A stretch of DNA of 43,203 bases, taken from Candidatus Omnitrophota bacterium. GTDB lineage: Bacteria; Omnitrophota; Gorgyraeia; 2-01-FULL-45-10. A program made the translations under genes and the position numbers. Of this stretch, positions 42,201-43,203 are shown in pieces. Within the stretch, counting starts at the first letter, position 1. Every line of letters begins with the position of its first letter. The notes beneath the pieces were generated by a model. The model had not been told where the DNA came from and searched no databases. It was given only the letters and a program-made list of their open reading frames with translations. The DNA lies in contig PLNN01000054.1 of NCBI GenBank assembly GCA_003142795.1, forward strand, positions 1 to 43,203. The letters are read 5' to 3'.

Positions 42201-43203
42201 TTCTTCTCTCCCGCCAGTATCTTGAAATACGGACATTCGTAGCCATCGCAAGTCTTAAAATTAGGCACGATGGAGATGTAGGAGATATTCTTTTTCTTAA
42301 ATAAGTCGGCAAGGTTGTCGGTATGAAACCCACCAGTGATTACAATTGTTAACCGGTTGTGGTTTGTCGGTTTTGAGTTATCCACAACGTAGGGGGCGTT
42401 TAAACGTCTCCTACTATTGAATAACAGGTTCTTTATGAATACATCATCGCGTTTCAATGAATATTCATAGAACTTCACCATAGCCTCACGGTAATCGTCG
42501 AGTCGGCCAACGCTATCATCGAGTTTTGCCTGAATGCTATAGAGTGGGGCTTTTTTATCTATGAATGATACGAAGTTCCGTGCATTAAAAGCAGATTCGT
42601 TCTTTTTATAGTAATTATAGTCTTCTTTGGTGAGTGAGATGTTAAAGAGGTTCTTTGTTAGGGCGAGATTTTTTGAGAGTTTATCAAGCTCTCGCTGGTC
42701 GTCGTTGGTGGAAAGAGCATCTTTTAACTTGTTCTCGAGGGATGTTATCTCACTCCCGGTTTTTGAATTATCGATAGCGCTGTAGAGCATGATGTATGAA
42801 AGGTATTTTTCAAGTTCCGAAAAATTTGCTGCATCAAAACGCAAGTCGGCCGCTTTACCTAAAAGATAACGGTGAAAATTCTCCTGCGTCAATTTCTCCT
42901 GTTTGAATTCGATCGTTTTGACAACGAGCTCTTCAAGCTCGCGCCTTGACATCTTCTTTTGGAAGATATCGACAAGCGCTTCGCGCTGGTTATTTGCTTT
43001 CTTAAAATCAATGCCGTTTTCTTTATCAAACGATCTATCCAAAAGATCTATGTTGTAAAATTGGGCGATATCGATCGACCTGGATCGCGCGAGCTTAATG
43101 AGATAGCCAAGATACTCTTTTAATTTTAATTTTTCCGCCTTATACCCATTATACTTCGTATCCAATTCTATCAGCTCATCTGAATAGATCTTCCTCTTCA
43201 GGT
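33299..43203 (-). CDS. Giant multidomain protein, N-terminus outside the window
   Basis: An uninterrupted frame of at least 3,300 codons. A TTG at 43165 could be read as a start, but the frame stays open to the window edge, so the true start lies beyond it; residues here are numbered from that TTG. In order: a helical N-terminal region; a Rossmann-like ITGGFHTDNLADLF segment (about 276-300); a CheD-like domain (430-600, Cys454, His474); membrane helices with HELAH (716-720) and Asp815/Asp817 (M50-like); a helical linker; a possible kinase-like stretch (Asp1206, Asp1238); a GNAT domain (about 1410-1545, VDPKWRRQSVGK at 1467-1478); HEIGGH (1724-1729); HEGTH (2106-2110); and uncharacterised C-terminal modules. 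Role unknown. Confidence 0.85.
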   Translation of the reverse strand, partial: LKRKIYSDELIELDTKYNGYKAEKLKLKEYLGYLIKLARSRSIDIAQFYNIDLLDRSFDKENGIDFKKANNQREALVDIFQKKMSRRELEELVVKTIEFKQEKLTQENFHRYLLGKAADLRFDAANFSELEKYLSYIMLYSAIDNSKTGSEITSLENKLKDALSTNDDQRELDKLSKNLALTKNLFNISLTKEDYNYYKKNESAFNARNFVSFIDKKAPLYSIQAKLDDSVGRLDDYREAMVKFYEYSLKRDDVFIKNLLFNSRRRLNAPYVVDNSKPTNHNRLTIVITGGFHTDNLADLFKKKNISYISIVPNFKTCDGYECPYFKILAGEKNIRLASAVHSMANQAMQVPSLLCTATKNINEEMLPVKLPAADVSATEHRTTLKDEAAPATVFSVPTASWDQGLPEGTNILPDGSKIIADYMLEDMCVMHVKHAERIIEVGDFGVIATDSGYQLSQGFCILSGCAMVIIQAFVDNKPYAYSAMHISSPNSFKRMQDWFEQKNQSEWDAPTAKYYIIQRGINTLKSLFPKRQKVILKAMVIGTSSSQDNDIIKKGLKEIWGIDVPENCFLSYPNEEHARGINILYDGSKACHVDFLKITGDERSPIYTIAGNRDLMWPKDEKASDGNSGNTISKLWTWISNLVKKINPARIFSKITPSGKNSDKQGGISNLGILLIGAAAFFLYNIIGSSAALAGDGGGYSILSILQEAGLVTAVCIPTLIIARILHELAHIIMAKILGAKSIRFGTVREKGSYKSVAHADIEWGAEEPSLWKVGAVLIAGPLSSFIAGAPLIYFAPSGSILSLAGALFICAGLFKFTPFIEGRSDTDASRIFKMIFSAKFRRAERERFESMARAAATAPFTSGTSNVAGGSSETNSENIPDNQMPSEELNKIKIDISTAFARGDFDAARKTLDAALERFKTIEATSRFGTYHWWLTQVIKVPVDRIAEASTQELRCIEGFFNAFAQRTDIPRKKALIDVARLLIDQRKHGEKAGLRDISHLWWLNVAMEGQLLSGSQRRLLAATAHKLRNGTASADDRDNIIRVVNEVKDIILLEEYAESVRTAPEAKFLSVTEPIAEGVSSEVRHDMAGAELLRETPSILFLYQYHEDAATTQPFYGIIIHESGVPLKTVIKNKTLPRPENHTSHEIGNRLFAAIHAPIAWVSEGEKYVYIREIKGQDILEFIAGADKYDENMIQKFLYALGVAVSESWILCAVDRPHNFVVTPEKLRRCGIEDLLSLDNRAVINIDRENVLSPYYLEKDPLLDTTEAAEVLVKLANFALPSAGRTFARNVSYYLNGIKAGLASHRDYYLAHPDRGADRIKDLAGTEQGEKVLRRLALTDDEINRFGETLHQSIQDKLNETDFMKNAGAAQTSSEGFNLQPLTKEFAGKNIDRLIELQNTIPDVRWVPSQLLRDRWNDGDYGRSGEKIFFAKWKHSIVAVDNTGYPIGLLLAYERPADEEMKKVGKRSLYVHGFAVDPKWRRQSVGKMMMHQLAENLLNKGFQEIEKDEDPVITLKFDKHTPYLKEVYESLGFRYIDTKVTTYKEGKDHDDNIYMARAIDVVAKTLSSVEHTFENELGSVSPAAKEDKPEGPVLFVDSRTGEPIVRELNDSEHGKLHNAFGKLITDFDMQPSEGFDGNGIRKLDPGKTEELAGATHMRLPDNRGPPISVYVIKRSALKNELPDDGYLAEGFIAHAGTWRSDPSGQEHANIFIIDSAYETLITNPALLQFWRKHEIGGHLTDRNAVITLKPGEAELTKELLIKARVLTVGASPKSEREHAQKIGALFLSKGELSGELRKILPEVSKLVRPDKIKDKKAQNAVRKEFGIGPTVDISTCIYAIASVYAPKLVDKYGIQADGEIRKELNAKREKFLEEYYAILQKRFSDQDKTVNGCSRIAQFLDDIRFEAAGLGASEQIFNQKLHEDFTCENAMYLTEIMNKSVFMPNGYFIYFANIAPGQDESAKNMYAIAYGQIDERKTMEITYGGNRIAVPLYLINQKAKNVNMAGVFLADKIIIWKNDALDTKVGLMAERYQNILSAQQKITNHIKRKDGQKGAGILSMLPQDDFENMLLYSPEENAWAHAGLRLFNKQISPYFADPARREELKAILLRTYAIHEGTHVLLKHMAGQIVSVTQVIEDYGAQIKDLLDSLNEDSSEIDTFFREWVDCALTANGALRHEYDGAKTLRERFYVTQKADETAAFLVSFIEDQASYDTIAHQLRQGTDSAKRNGDIVEGDSHPAAARFILSYFQERMPEWTGDKDRVLKYVFENPEIAKDLARDLLAREFNIPADLSFRFIDEPGEDMQDENGVTDNKEVKNQDINRLVNEYVSMAAPMVPPDDINDEYRAYLGMLNDPASSIGAFARQKAAECRAIKQPYKACKNSREAFEYLGINPDDLKVRASFSHLIAELYTMPPDAPCYIAYTHKGDHGYVWLASPAEWVAEPGKLVEHFYLDDIEIGHGNTVFYGKTASFRMARDVSSVNIDPGKTIPIEGEGHMGVLFSMKQSVIQQVFNPEVIIIPQYQLYARPETALFYARKGYLPLWKKYRDELAEKFLTPWLASPKYHLEDPRNEISFLQKMRAEEPSDLILFLGAEGSTAPAAQGNTLLSKNPRKFENGMGGEQHRYAPDNGPDEISPKNPIPNLRGTEKLAMKTENGSKAILRSLEEGAKIDPRLKISVCSKSIELGFRLDFITAISERISPITVIKDKNFSPEYFAVIDDLDPSNYVVFRVEKQNGSAMRVAAVGYEDDSAMTEAKKHLLLNAFSSGRAFCSRLPNDKVHLLKTDRERVNNDGQKMHYSNVSFTNTTENRKGIMINLTPVTDIDKERYWLVPQAIYEKGAEAREILISLVDLKNERLQSLPQNINEIIESAGKYVAYPAEAISQQEWLTIKQGDSYQYFKNVGAIDESGQPLVVYRRVDKEDGITTIHISPDKKTFTVEGLDIDGTPVIFNAGHIHLSALLYALLNEEPEDGLGAIPADIKGRISVSPSLRQLACSSRQIVLQKQASIPALWREKIVNGQARWVASNLQAIHWLNRWGEEQMKKLAMEKLGMARQELIGAMRRHVPGEMVSEGAEAEAPLAANEEASQIDLLQALQGILRDVRPSDPDKPRVFFIPANMKNLTPYEKYAKIVKDAFGSANFKNIKVVFYNGTAEGLDAARTSVSDELNKPGALALAYIDANKMDEATLKERNGANTGFKIIREDVPEEGMDDKEVFMHVAFGLPVLDYLSDPSNADQKARMWHIIERMIENPQALAANIENLFNSGFVLILKKITKIDINKAIPDAENNLEEVLTKA

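Noticed and set aside
43129-43165. TTG at 43165 as the start of the giant protein
   Set aside because: The frame is open through CTG-AAG-AGG to the window edge and no ribosome site precedes the TTG, so it is more likely an internal Leu codon.

Overview
The window looks like a contig from an uncultured diderm bacterium, most likely in or near Candidatus Omnitrophota. This assignment is inferred from gene content, not from a marker tree. The supporting content is a very large multidomain protein, a complete Rnf complex, a type V-like autotransporter that implies an outer membrane, a PilT-like ATPase, a polyamine operon making homospermidine, and many small Cys-rich or exported proteins. Genes are densely packed, mostly on the minus strand, and often coupled through ATGA overlaps. 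No insertion sequence, phage module, rRNA or CRISPR array was seen, and no gene-free stretch exceeds 300 bases.

Layout. 1-3.3 kb (minus): an exported SagB-like nitroreductase and a DUF2062 membrane protein, then purB-purC from their own promoter. 3.3-6.0 kb (plus): a homospermidine synthase plus ornithine-decarboxylase operon with a strong promoter and a bidirectional terminator. 6.1-8.4 kb (minus): initiator tRNA, a FtsB/DivIC-like protein, enolase and purN. 8.5-13.7 kb (minus): rnfCDGEAB followed by a coupled thioredoxin. A divergent promoter at 13.73 kb drives a 56-residue twin-CCxxC protein on the plus strand. 13.9-17.7 kb (minus): DedA, DUF4239, PilT-like ATPase and an MFS transporter. 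17.8-20.1 kb: small ORFs, der, and a flavodoxin-fold Fe-S flavoprotein. 20.1-22.4 kb: a small exported protein, tRNA-Thr(CGT), a slipin, and a ferredoxin-nitroreductase fusion. 22.4-28.2 kb: a four-gene operon (hypothetical, MATE exporter, DUF362 ferredoxin protein, autotransporter) behind a leader with a terminator-like hairpin. 28.2-29.1 kb: two small exported proteins. 29.1-33.2 kb: a coupled operon of Nudix hydrolase, RlmI-like methyltransferase, AllA-like cupin, small exported protein and GH3-family adenylating enzyme. 33.3-43.2 kb: one open reading frame of at least 3,300 codons that runs off the right edge.

How the parts fit. Enolase, three purine genes, Rnf and Der are core metabolism and growth. 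Rnf would exchange electrons between ferredoxin and NAD while moving H+ or Na+, and many neighbours are Fe-S or flavin proteins, consistent with an anaerobic redox economy. The most unusual items are the giant protein (CheD-like, M50-like, GNAT and HExxH segments in one chain), a recurring promoter design that places the predicted transcription start at the ATG (four apparently leaderless genes), a terminator-like hairpin in the leader of the MATE/autotransporter operon, and the twin-motif Cys-rich microprotein.
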